Assembly (NCBI RefSeq): GCF_002127585.1 | Contig: NZ_NEGZ01000001.1 | Location: forward strand, 68,345 to 132,344 | Length of the DNA stretch: 64,000 nt | Source: Janthinobacterium sp. GW458P | GTDB lineage: Bacteria; Pseudomonadota; Gammaproteobacteria; Burkholderiales; Burkholderiaceae_D | Reading direction: 5' to 3' | Shown here: positions 17,891 through 25,852 of the stretch, piece after piece | How positions within the stretch are numbered: position 1 is the first letter of the stretch | Layout: every line of letters begins with the position of its first letter | Translations under genes and position numbers: made by a program | Notes under the pieces: model-generated | Told to the model about the DNA's origin: nothing | The model's input: only the letters and a program-made list of their open reading frames with translations | The model's database searches: none

Positions 17891-19222
17891 ATGATGGTCC
17901 AACGAATTCCCGCCCCGAATGACCTCGAGCCGATCGAGCGCGCCAGCAAGGATGAACTGCAGGCGCTGCAGCTCGAACGCATGAAATGGACGCTCAAGCA
18001 CGCGTATGACAACGTGCCCCATTACCGCGCCGCTTTTGACGAAGCGGGCGTGCATCCGGACGACCTGAAGTCGCTGTCCGATCTGTCGAAATTTCCGTTC
18101 ACCGATAAAAAAGTCTTGCGCGACAATTATCCCTTCGGGCTGTTCGCCGTGCCGCGCGAACAAGTGGTGCGCATCCACGCGTCCAGCGGCACCACGGGCA
18201 AGGCAACGGTGGTCGGCTACACGCAGAACGACATCGATACCTGGGCCAACGTGGTGGCGCGCTCGATCCGCGCCGGCGGCGGGCGTTCGGGCGACATGGT
18301 GCACATTTCGTATGGCTACGGGCTGTTCACGGGCGGCCTGGGCGCGCACTACGGTGCCGAGCGCCTGGGCTGCACGGTCATCCCGATGTCCGGCGGGCAG
18401 ACGGAGAAGCAGGTGCAGCTGATCCAGGATTTCAAGCCATCGATCATCATGGTCACGCCGTCGTACATGCTCAATATCATCGAGGAATTCACGCGCCAGG
18501 GCCTGGACCCGGCGGAATCGTCGCTGAAGGTAGGCATCTTCGGCGCCGAGCCGTGGACGGACGCCATGCGTTCGGAAATCGAGGCGCGCGCCGGCATCGA
18601 CGCCGTCGACATCTATGGCCTGTCCGAAGTGATGGGGCCTGGCGTGGCGTCCGAGTGCATCGAGAGCAAGGACGGCCCCGTCATCTGGGAAGACCATTTT
18701 TACCCGGAGATCATCGATCCGGAAACGGGCGAGGTGCTGCCGGACGGCGCAGAGGGCGAACTGGTGTTTACCTCCTTGTCGAAAGAGGCGCTGCCCATCA
18801 TCCGCTACCGCACGCGCGACCTGACCCGCCTGCTGCCGCCGACCTCGCGCTCCATGCGCCGCATCGGCAAGATAACGGGACGTTCCGACGACATGCTGAT
18901 CATCCGCGGCGTGAACGTGTTCCCCACGCAGATCGAAGAGCTGATCCTCAAAATGCCGAAGCTGGCGCCGCAATACCAGCTGGTGGTCACGCGTGACGGC
19001 CACCTCGACAAGCTGGAAGTGATCGCCGAGCTGCGCATCGACCTGACATCCACCATCTCTGCCAGCGAAACGGACACCCTGGCGCGCGAGCTGGAACACC
19101 GCATCAAGACGCACGTGGGCGTGAGCACGCGCGTGCGCCTGGTGGCCGCCGCCGGCATCGAACGCACTCTGACGGGCAAGGCGCGCCGCGTGGTCGATCA
19201 GCGTCCTAAGGTTTTCTCCTAA
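17891..19222 (+). CDS. paaK: Phenylacetate-CoA ligase PaaK
   Basis: 443 residues with AGGAGA just upstream; two consecutive ATG codons (17891, 17894) are both possible. An ANL-superfamily adenylating enzyme of the short PaaK type: the P-loop-like motif SSGTTGKATVVGYT (about residue 97), the YGLSEVMGPGVA adenylate motif, RYRTRDLTRLLPP, and the C-terminal lid with RSDDMLIIRGVNVFP. It activates phenylacetate with ATP and CoA, and in doing so makes the effector phenylacetyl-CoA. It is encoded 45 bp after paaI. Confidence 0.97.
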   Translation: MMVQRIPAPNDLEPIERASKDELQALQLERMKWTLKHAYDNVPHYRAAFDEAGVHPDDLKSLSDLSKFPFTDKKVLRDNYPFGLFAVPREQVVRIHASSGTTGKATVVGYTQNDIDTWANVVARSIRAGGGRSGDMVHISYGYGLFTGGLGAHYGAERLGCTVIPMSGGQTEKQVQLIQDFKPSIIMVTPSYMLNIIEEFTRQGLDPAESSLKVGIFGAEPWTDAMRSEIEARAGIDAVDIYGLSEVMGPGVASECIESKDGPVIWEDHFYPEIIDPETGEVLPDGAEGELVFTSLSKEALPIIRYRTRDLTRLLPPTSRSMRRIGKITGRSDDMLIIRGVNVFPTQIEELILKMPKLAPQYQLVVTRDGHLDKLEVIAELRIDLTSTISASETDTLARELEHRIKTHVGVSTRVRLVAAAGIERTLTGKARRVVDQRPKVFS

Positions 19223-19253
19223 TTTTCTCCTCACCGACACTGCAGGAAACAAC

Positions 19254-20459
19254 ATGAACGAAGCTTTTATCTGTGACGCTGTGCGCACTCCCTTCGGCCG
19301 CTATGGCGGCGCGCTGGCCGGCGTGCGCGCCGATGACCTGGGCGCGTTGCCGATCGCCGCGCTGATCGACCGCAACCCGTCCGTCGACTGGTCCGCCATC
19401 GACGACGTGTTCTACGGCTGCGCCAACCAGGCGGGCGAAGACAACCGCAACGTGGGCCGCATGGCCGCGCTGCTGGCTGGTTTGCCGGCAGCAGTACCCG
19501 CCAATACCATCAACCGCCTGTGCGGCTCCAGCCTGGACGCGGTCGGCATGGCTGCCCGCTCCATCAAGGCGGGTGAGGCTGAGCTGATCATTGCCGGCGG
19601 CGTGGAAAGCATGACGCGCGCGCCTTTCGTGATGGGCAAGGCCGACAGCGCGTTTTCGCGCGCGGCGAAAATCGAAGACACCACCCTGGGCTGGCGTTTT
19701 GTGAACGGCAAGATGAAGGAGCAGTACGGCATCGACACCATGCCGGAAACAGCGGAAAACGTGGCCGTGGAATTTGGCATCAGCCGCGCCGACCAGGATG
19801 CGCTGGCCTTGCGCAGCCAGCAGCGCTGGGCCGTCGCCAACGCGGCCGGCGTGTTCGATCGCGAAATCGTGCCCGTCGCCGTGCCGCAAAAAAAGGGCGA
19901 GCCGAAGATGGTGACGATGGATGAACATCCGCGTCCGGATACCTCGCTGGAAATGCTGGCGAAATTGAAAGGCGTGGTGAAAGCGGACGGCACGGTCACG
20001 GCCGGCAATGCCTCGGGCTTGAACGACGGCGCCTGCGCGATCCTGCTGGCGTCTGCTGCCGCCGTCGACAAATACAAGCTGACGCCCCGCGCAAAGGTGC
20101 TGGGCATGGCCACGGCCGGCCTGGCACCGCGCATCATGGGCTTTGGCCCGTCGCCGGCGTCGCGCAAGGTGTTGGCGCAGACAGGATTGAGCATTGAGCA
20201 GATGGACGTCATCGAACTCAATGAAGCGTTTGCCGCGCAGGCTTTGGCCGTCACGCGCGACCTGGGCCTGGCCGACGATGCGGCCCACGTGAACCCGAAT
20301 GGCGGGGCGATTGCCATCGGCCATCCACTGGGCGCATCGGGCGCGCGCCTGGTGATGGCGGCGCTGAACCAGCTGGAGCGCACGGGAGGGCGCTATGCGC
20401 TGTGCACCATGTGCATCGGCGTGGGGCAGGGTATTGCTGTCGTCATTGAACGCGTATAA
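19254..20459 (+). CDS. paaJ: 3-oxoadipyl-CoA/3-oxo-5,6-dehydrosuberyl-CoA thiolase PaaJ
   Basis: 401 residues, standard thiolase length. The acylated cysteine is in NRLCGSSLDAVG (about residue 90), the histidine in GHPLGASGARLVM and the second cysteine in CTMCIGVGQG. The opening AFICDAVRTPFGRYGGALAGVRADDLGALP is typical of PcaF/PaaJ. It releases acetyl-CoA from the two thiolytic steps, ending in succinyl-CoA. It follows paaK by 31 bp, and the transporter genes start 84 bp later. PcaF-type 3-oxoadipyl-CoA thiolase would look alike; context decides for PaaJ. Confidence 0.93.
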   Translation: MNEAFICDAVRTPFGRYGGALAGVRADDLGALPIAALIDRNPSVDWSAIDDVFYGCANQAGEDNRNVGRMAALLAGLPAAVPANTINRLCGSSLDAVGMAARSIKAGEAELIIAGGVESMTRAPFVMGKADSAFSRAAKIEDTTLGWRFVNGKMKEQYGIDTMPETAENVAVEFGISRADQDALALRSQQRWAVANAAGVFDREIVPVAVPQKKGEPKMVTMDEHPRPDTSLEMLAKLKGVVKADGTVTAGNASGLNDGACAILLASAAAVDKYKLTPRAKVLGMATAGLAPRIMGFGPSPASRKVLAQTGLSIEQMDVIELNEAFAAQALAVTRDLGLADDAAHVNPNGGAIAIGHPLGASGARLVMAALNQLERTGGRYALCTMCIGVGQGIAVVIERV

Positions 20460-20543
20460 AAAAGTAAAAAAACAAAAAAGGCGCAGGCTTGTAAAAAAGC
20501 GCCAACCATAATTGACCGTAGTGCCAACCTGGTGGAGACCACA

Positions 20544-21695
20544 ATGATTGCCAATATCTTCAAGAAAACCCTGATCGCCGGCGTGCTGGCCATGTCCGCC
20601 GCGAGCGCGTACGCGGCCGATAACATCAAGATCGGTTCCGTGCTGTCCGTCACGGGGCCAGCCGCCTTCCTGGGCGACCCGGAACTGAAAACCCTGCAGC
20701 TGTATATCGAGAAGATCAACGCGGCCGGCGGCGTGCTGGGGCGCAAGCTGGAACTGGTGCACTATGACGATGGCAGCGACGCGGCCAAGGCCAACGGTTT
20801 TACCAAGCGCCTGATCGAGTCGGACAAGGTCGACGTGCTGATCGGCGGCACCACCACCGGCGCGACGATGGCGATGGCGCCGCTGGTGGACCGCGCCAGC
20901 ATGCCGTTCATCTCGCTGGCTGGCGCCGTGGTCATCATCGACCCGGTCAAGAAGTGGGTGTTCAAGACGCCGCACACGGACCGCATGGCGGCCGAGAAGG
21001 TGTTCGAGGACATGAAGAAGCGCGGCATCAGCAAGGTGGGCCTGCTGTCGGAAACGAGCGGCTTTGGCGCCTCGGGCCGCAAGGAATCGCAGATCGTCGC
21101 TTCCAAATACGGCATCACCCTGGTGGCCGATGAAACCTACGGTCCGAAAGACACGGACATCACGGCGCAGCTCACGCGCATCAAGAACACGGCCGGCGTG
21201 CAAGCCATATTCGTCTTCGGCCTGGGCCAGGGCCCGGCCGTGGTGACCAAGAACTATGGCCAGCTGGGCATGTCCGCGCTGCCGCTGTACCAGTCGCACG
21301 GCGTGGCGTCGGACGAGTATTTGAAACTGTCGGGCAAGGCCGCCGAAGGCGTGCGCCTGCCGACGCCGGCCCTTCTGATCGGCGCCATGCTGCCCGACAG
21401 CGACGCGCAGAAGGCTGTCGTCGTCGGCTACGACAAGACGTATAAAGAGCGCTACAAGATCGATCCGTCGACCTTCGGCGGCTATGCGCTCGACGCCCTG
21501 AACCTGTCGGTAGACGCCATCAAGCGCGCCGGCGGCACGGACCGCGAAAAAGTGCGCGCGGCGCTGGAACAGACCAAGGGTTTTGTGGGCACCACCGGCG
21601 TGTTCAACATGTCGGCCAAGGACCACATGGGCCTGGACCTGTCGGCTTTCCGTATGGTGGAAGTGAAGAACGGCGAATGGCAATTGTCGAAGTGA
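20544..21695 (+). CDS. HAAT-family ABC transporter substrate-binding protein
   Basis: 383 residues from ATG 20544 (GTGGAG just upstream). A Sec signal ends at YAADN, then a periplasmic type I binding fold: IKIGSVLSVTGPAAFLG, VLIGGTTTGATMAMAPLV and YGPKDTDITAQLTRIKN. The family includes LivK and several binders of aromatic acids. It is the first of five transporter genes (binding protein, two permeases, two ATPases) between paaJ and paaY on the same strand, so phenylacetate or a related aromatic acid is the likely ligand. That is an inference from position; a branched amino acid cannot be excluded. Confidence 0.9.
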   Translation: MIANIFKKTLIAGVLAMSAASAYAADNIKIGSVLSVTGPAAFLGDPELKTLQLYIEKINAAGGVLGRKLELVHYDDGSDAAKANGFTKRLIESDKVDVLIGGTTTGATMAMAPLVDRASMPFISLAGAVVIIDPVKKWVFKTPHTDRMAAEKVFEDMKKRGISKVGLLSETSGFGASGRKESQIVASKYGITLVADETYGPKDTDITAQLTRIKNTAGVQAIFVFGLGQGPAVVTKNYGQLGMSALPLYQSHGVASDEYLKLSGKAAEGVRLPTPALLIGAMLPDSDAQKAVVVGYDKTYKERYKIDPSTFGGYALDALNLSVDAIKRAGGTDREKVRAALEQTKGFVGTTGVFNMSAKDHMGLDLSAFRMVEVKNGEWQLSK

Positions 21696-21711
21696 TGTAA
21701 GCCAGAGTACC

Positions 21712-21744
21712 TGCGCGAGGCCGCCCTCGAAGGCGGCCCGCGCA
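21712..21744 (+). promoter_or_regulatory. Stable stem-loop between binding-protein and permease genes
   Basis: GGCCGCC pairs with GGCGGCC around a CTCGAA loop, and the stem extends by TGCGCG/CGCGCA beyond one bulged A. There is no T-run. Such a hairpin after a binding-protein gene commonly stabilises the upstream mRNA so that this subunit is made in excess. Confidence 0.6.
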
Positions 21745-21767
21745 TAGCCGAACATAATGGAGACACC

Positions 21768-22646
21768 ATGGAAGTCGCTCAATTTTTACAATTTCTGTAT
21801 TCCGGGATGACGGTCGGTTCCGCCTACGCGCTGGCGGCGCTGGGCTTTACCATCATCTACAACACCAGCGGCGTGATCAATTTCGCCCAGGGCGAATTCA
21901 TCATGCTGGGCGGGATGCTGGCCGCCGTGATGTCGGCCGCCGGCGTGCCGCTGCCGCTGGCCATCATTCTGGCCGTCATCGCCACCGGTATCGTTGGCCT
22001 GTTGATGGAAAAAACCGTGATCGAACCGGCGCAGAACGCGCAGGTCATCACCCTGTTGATCATCACCATCGGCGCCTCGCTGGTGCTGCGCGGCGTCGTG
22101 CAAATCTGGCTGGGCAAGGATACGCACTCGCTGCCGGCCTTTTCCGGCGACGCGCCGATCGATTTTTTGGGCGCCAGCCTGCTGCCGCAAAGCCTGTGGG
22201 TGCTGGGCGTGACCGTCGTCATCGTGCTGGTGCTGGGCTGGTTCTTCGGCCGCACGCTGATGGGCAAGGCCATGCTGGCCACCTCGCACAACAAGCTGGC
22301 CGCGCAACTGGTGGGCATCAACACGCGCAAGGTGCTGCTGCTCTCGTTCGGCCTGTCGGCCCTGCTGGGCGCGGCGGGCGGCATCCTCGTCGCACCGATC
22401 ACCTACACCTCGTATGACGCGGGCATCATGCTGGGGCTGAAAGGCTTTGTCGCCGCCGTCCTCGGCGGCCTCGGTGGCGGCGCGGGCGCGATTGCCGGCG
22501 GCCTGATCCTCGGCATCGCCGAAGCCATGACGGCCGGTTACATCTCGTCGGCCTACAAGGACGCCGTGCCGTTCGTGCTGATTTTATTGATCCTGTTCTT
22601 CCTGCCGCAAGGCTTGTTTGGCGCTAAAAATTCGGAGCGTGTATGA
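21768..22646 (+). CDS. HAAT-family ABC transporter permease, LivH-like
   Basis: 292 residues with about eight hydrophobic helices. LivH-type features are the opening YSGMTVGSAYALAALGFTIIYNTSGVINFAQGEF, and a late cytoplasmic EAA-like stretch GFVAAVLGGLGGGAGAIAGGLILGIAEA that contacts the ATPase. Together with the LivM-like partner it forms the inner-membrane channel. Its stop overlaps the start of the next gene (ATGA), so the two are translated in coupled fashion. Confidence 0.92.
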   Translation: MEVAQFLQFLYSGMTVGSAYALAALGFTIIYNTSGVINFAQGEFIMLGGMLAAVMSAAGVPLPLAIILAVIATGIVGLLMEKTVIEPAQNAQVITLLIITIGASLVLRGVVQIWLGKDTHSLPAFSGDAPIDFLGASLLPQSLWVLGVTVVIVLVLGWFFGRTLMGKAMLATSHNKLAAQLVGINTRKVLLLSFGLSALLGAAGGILVAPITYTSYDAGIMLGLKGFVAAVLGGLGGGAGAIAGGLILGIAEAMTAGYISSAYKDAVPFVLILLILFFLPQGLFGAKNSERV

Positions 22647-23626
22647 AGCATTTCCTTACCCGCTCGCGCCATGGCGGCTTGCTGGTGCTGGCACTCGTGC
22701 TGGCCATCCTGCCGCTGTTCCTCTCTAATGCGTTCTACTATGACGTGGCGATCCGCATTGCGCTGAACGCCATCGTCGTCATCGGTTTGAACCTGCTGAT
22801 GGGTTACACGGGACAGATCAGTCTCGGTCACGCGGGTTTCTACGGCCTGGGCGCGTATGCGTCGGCCGTGCTGACCACGCACTACAACTGGCCGCCGCTG
22901 GCCGCGCTGGCCGCCGGCGCCGTCGCCACGGGCTTGCTGGCGCTGCTGCTGGCCCGCCCCGTGCTGAAACTCAAGGGCCATACGCTGGCCATGGCGACGC
23001 TGGGACTGGGCATCATCATTTCCATCGTCATCAACAACGAGACGCAATGGACGGGCGGTCCGGACGGCATCGGCGTCTCCGCCTTCAGTGTCGCCGGCCT
23101 GGAAATCGCCGGTGAAAAATCGTGGTACCTGGTGTGCGCCGTGCTGCTGTTGCTGGTCACGTGGCTGGCGCTGAACCTGATCGATTCGCCTGTCGGCCGC
23201 GCGCTGCAGGCCATCCACGGTTCGGAAGTGGCGGCCCGCGTGGTCGGCGTCGATACGACGCGCTTCAAGGTGCGCGTGTTCGTGCTGTCGGCCGTCATCG
23301 CCAGCATCGCGGGCAGCATCAGCGCCCATTACATCGGTTTCATCACCCCGAATCTGGCCGGTTTTTTCCACTCGATCGAGCTGGTGACGATGGTGGTGGT
23401 GGGAGGCATGGCGTCGATCTTCGGTTCCATCATCGGCGCGGCGCTGCTGACGGTCTTGCCGCAACTGCTGTCCAGTTTTGAAGGCTGGGAAACGGTGGTG
23501 TTTGGCGTGATCCTGATGGCGACCATGATCTTCATGCCCAAGGGCCTGGTGCCGAGCCTGGCCAGCCGTTCGCGCAAGCGTTCTGCTACCCCGAAAGCAC
23601 CGCCTCAATCTGCACGGGAGGTGTGA
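22643..23626 (+). CDS. HAAT-family ABC transporter permease, LivM-like
   Basis: 327 residues, polytopic. It shows the LivM signatures NLLMGYTGQISLGHAGFYGLGAYASA near residue 50 and the ATPase-contact loop VVGGMASIFGSIIGAALLTVLPQLL. The C-terminal 20 residues are basic and cytoplasmic. It starts inside the LivH-like gene (4-bp overlap), and the LivG-like gene begins one base after its stop. Confidence 0.92.
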   Translation: MKHFLTRSRHGGLLVLALVLAILPLFLSNAFYYDVAIRIALNAIVVIGLNLLMGYTGQISLGHAGFYGLGAYASAVLTTHYNWPPLAALAAGAVATGLLALLLARPVLKLKGHTLAMATLGLGIIISIVINNETQWTGGPDGIGVSAFSVAGLEIAGEKSWYLVCAVLLLLVTWLALNLIDSPVGRALQAIHGSEVAARVVGVDTTRFKVRVFVLSAVIASIAGSISAHYIGFITPNLAGFFHSIELVTMVVVGGMASIFGSIIGAALLTVLPQLLSSFEGWETVVFGVILMATMIFMPKGLVPSLASRSRKRSATPKAPPQSAREV

Positions 23627-23627
23627 G

Positions 23628-24383
23628 ATGCTGACGATTAACAACCTGAGCAAGAGCTTCGGCGGCGTGCACGCTGTGCAGGACGTGAGCTTCACCGTCA
23701 AGGAAGGCAATATCCACTCCGTGATCGGGCCGAACGGCGCTGGCAAGACGACCCTGTTCAATTTGATCACCGGTGTCTATACGCCGACCAGAGGCGAGAT
23801 CCTGCTCAATGGCGAGAACGTGGCCGCCATGCCGCCCGATGCGCTGGCGCGGCGCGGCATGAGCCGCACCTTCCAGAACCTGCAGGTGTGCATGAACATG
23901 ACGGCCATCGACAATGTGATGGTGGGCGCGCACCTGCGCCTGAACCAGAACCTGTTCGCCTCCATGCTGCGTTTGCCGTCGGTGCGCCGTGCCGACGCGG
24001 CATGCCGCGACGAGGCGGCGGGCCTGATGGAATTCGTCGGCGTGGGCCGGCACATCGACGACGAGGCGGGACAGATGTCGTATGGCGCATTAAAACGCCT
24101 GGAAATCGCGCGCGCGCTGGCGGCCAAGCCGAAGGTGCTGCTGCTCGATGAACCGGCGGCGGGCCTGAACCACACGGAAACGGGCGAGATCGAAGCCCTG
24201 ATCCGCAAGGTGGCGCAATCGGGCGTGACGGTGGTGTTGGTCGAGCATGACATGAAACTGGTGATGAATCTGTCGGACCATATCCTGGTGCTCGACTATG
24301 GCAAGAAGCTGGCCGAAGGGACTGCCGCCGAAGTGCGCGCCAATCCCGACGTGGTGGCGGCATACCTGGGAGTGGCGGCATGA
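23628..24383 (+). CDS. HAAT-family ABC transporter ATPase, LivG-like
   Basis: 251 residues. Walker A GPNGAGKTTLF (about residue 32), a LivG-type insertion NVMVGAHLRLNQNLF, a diverged signature MSYGALKRLEIARAL, and Walker B KVLLLDEPAAGLN with an H-loop VEHDMKLVM. One of two ATPases that power the permease pair; cytoplasmic face of the membrane. The end overlaps the LivF-like start by 4 bp. Confidence 0.93.
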   Translation: MLTINNLSKSFGGVHAVQDVSFTVKEGNIHSVIGPNGAGKTTLFNLITGVYTPTRGEILLNGENVAAMPPDALARRGMSRTFQNLQVCMNMTAIDNVMVGAHLRLNQNLFASMLRLPSVRRADAACRDEAAGLMEFVGVGRHIDDEAGQMSYGALKRLEIARALAAKPKVLLLDEPAAGLNHTETGEIEALIRKVAQSGVTVVLVEHDMKLVMNLSDHILVLDYGKKLAEGTAAEVRANPDVVAAYLGVAA

Positions 24384-25114
24384 TGAAGATGGAAAAACCT
24401 CAAACGCCGCTGGTGCTCGATATCGCCGGCCTGACCAGCCATTACGGCCGCATCCAGGCCCTGCACGGCATCGACCTGCAAGTGCGCCAGGGCCAGCTGG
24501 TGGCGCTGGTGGGCGCGAATGGCGCCGGCAAGACGACCCTGCTGCGGGCGATTTCCGGCGTGCAGCCGATCAGCGCCGGCAGCATCACCTTCGCCGGCCA
24601 GGATGTCAGCCGCATGAGCGCCGACAAACGCGTGCGCGCCGGCATATGCCAGGTGCCGGAAGGACGGCAAGTGTTCGGCCCCATGACGGTGGAAGACAAT
24701 CTGCGCCTGGGCGCCTTTACACGCCCGGCCCAGGACGTGGCAGGCGACATGGAGCGCATGTACGGCCTGTTCCCGATCCTGAAGGAAAAGCGCCTGCTGC
24801 TGGCCGGCACGCTCTCCGGCGGACAGCAGCAGATGCTGGCCATGGCGCGCGCGCTGATGGGCCGCCCGCAACTGCTGCTGCTCGACGAGCCGAGCATGGG
24901 CCTGGCGCCCTTGCTGATAGCGGAAATCTTCCGCATCGTGGCCGAACTGCGCGACCAGGGCATCACCATTTTCCTCGTCGAGCAGAACGCGCACGCGGCC
25001 CTGTCGATCGCGGACGTCGGCTATGTGATCGAGACGGGCGCCATCACCTTGTCCGGTCCCGGTCCCGAATTGCTGCATAACGAGCAGGTACAAAGCGCGT
25101 ACCTGGGTATGTAA
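24380..25114 (+). CDS. HAAT-family ABC transporter ATPase, LivF-like
   Basis: 244 residues from ATG 24380 (ATGATG, so 24383 is possible). Walker A GANGAGKTTLLRA, signature LSGGQQQMLAMARALM and Walker B LLLLDEPSMGLAP, with the H-loop replaced by VEQNAHAAL as is normal for LivF. It closes the transporter block. A GGGGTC palindrome separates it from paaY. Confidence 0.93.
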   Translation: MMKMEKPQTPLVLDIAGLTSHYGRIQALHGIDLQVRQGQLVALVGANGAGKTTLLRAISGVQPISAGSITFAGQDVSRMSADKRVRAGICQVPEGRQVFGPMTVEDNLRLGAFTRPAQDVAGDMERMYGLFPILKEKRLLLAGTLSGGQQQMLAMARALMGRPQLLLLDEPSMGLAPLLIAEIFRIVAELRDQGITIFLVEQNAHAALSIADVGYVIETGAITLSGPGPELLHNEQVQSAYLGM

Positions 25115-25131
25115 CCCGAAGGGCAAATACT

Positions 25132-25158
25132 GGGGTCGGACCCTGAGGGTCCGACCCC
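25132..25158. repeat. GGGGTCGGACCCT palindrome
   Basis: GGGGTCGGACCCT (25132-25144) and AGGGTCCGACCCC (25146-25158) are exact complements around a single G. It lies in the gap between the LivF-like gene and paaY, like the related repeat at 14933-14998. It is probably a dispersed intergenic repeat; as RNA it would form a very strong hairpin without a U-tract. Confidence 0.7.
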
Positions 25159-25218
25159 GGCAGTGCAAGGTTTGGGGGGCAGGGAAGCGTCACCCCAATG
25201 CATGAATAGGAGAACAAC

Positions 25219-25833
25219 ATGGTCAAAGTCTACGAAATCAACGGCGTTACCCCCGTCGTCCACCCCAGCGCCTATGTGCACCCATCGGCCGTGCTGATCG
25301 GCGACGTGATTGTCGGCCCGCGCTGCTATATCGGCCCGCTGGCCTCGATCCGCGGCGATTTCGGCCGCTTGATCCTGGAAGAGGGGGCGAACCTGCAGGA
25401 TACCTGCGTCATGCACGGCTTTCCCGGCTGCGACACGGTGGTCGAAGTTGACGGCCATATCGGCCACGGCGCCGTGCTGCACGGGTGCCGCATCGGCCGC
25501 AATGCGCTCGTCGGCATGAACGCCGTGGTGATGGATAACGCCGTCATCGGCGAGGAATCCATCGTCGCCGCCATGAGTTTCGTCAAGGCGGGCATGATCG
25601 TCGCGCCACGCAGCATGGTGGTGGGCACGCCCGCCAAGATCATCCGCGCGCTGACCGACGATGAAATCAAATGGAAAAGCTCGGGCACGGGCCAGTACCA
25701 CGAACTGGCCGTGCGCTCGATGCAAACGATGCGCGAAGTGGAAGCCTTGACGCAAGTCGAGGCGAACCGCCAGCGTCTCAGTTTCGAATCCGCCTTGCCG
25801 CTGCATTTGCACAAGAACGCCGCAGCACAGTAA
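25219..25833 (+). CDS. paaY: Phenylacetic acid degradation protein PaaY (hexapeptide-repeat thioesterase)
   Basis: 204 residues. Left-handed beta-helix built from hexapeptide repeats from about residue 15 ([20 protein letters not shown], then [15 protein letters not shown]), with histidines in the positions of gamma-carbonic anhydrase metal ligands, and a C-terminal helix. PaaY hydrolyses dead-end CoA thioesters that arise when PaaZ is limiting, so its place next to paaZ (19 bp apart) makes sense. A purely structural carbonic-anhydrase-like protein is the alternative, but context is strong. Confidence 0.95.
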   Translation: MVKVYEINGVTPVVHPSAYVHPSAVLIGDVIVGPRCYIGPLASIRGDFGRLILEEGANLQDTCVMHGFPGCDTVVEVDGHIGHGAVLHGCRIGRNALVGMNAVVMDNAVIGEESIVAAMSFVKAGMIVAPRSMVVGTPAKIIRALTDDEIKWKSSGTGQYHELAVRSMQTMREVEALTQVEANRQRLSFESALPLHLHKNAAAQ

Positions 25834-25852
25834 ACCAACATAGGAGTAAAAC

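Noticed and set aside
20460-20543. GGCGC/GCGCC hairpin after paaJ as a terminator
   Set aside because: Only five base pairs with a long A-rich loop and no following T-run; read-through to the transporter genes is expected.
19206-21782. Open frame of about 858 codons on the minus strand
   Set aside because: Antisense to paaJ and the ABC binding-protein gene, both certain; the product is low-complexity.
25132-25158. Transcription terminator before paaY
   Set aside because: The stem is strong but there is no T-run, and an apparently related palindromic repeat occurs elsewhere in the operon, so a dispersed repeat is the better reading.
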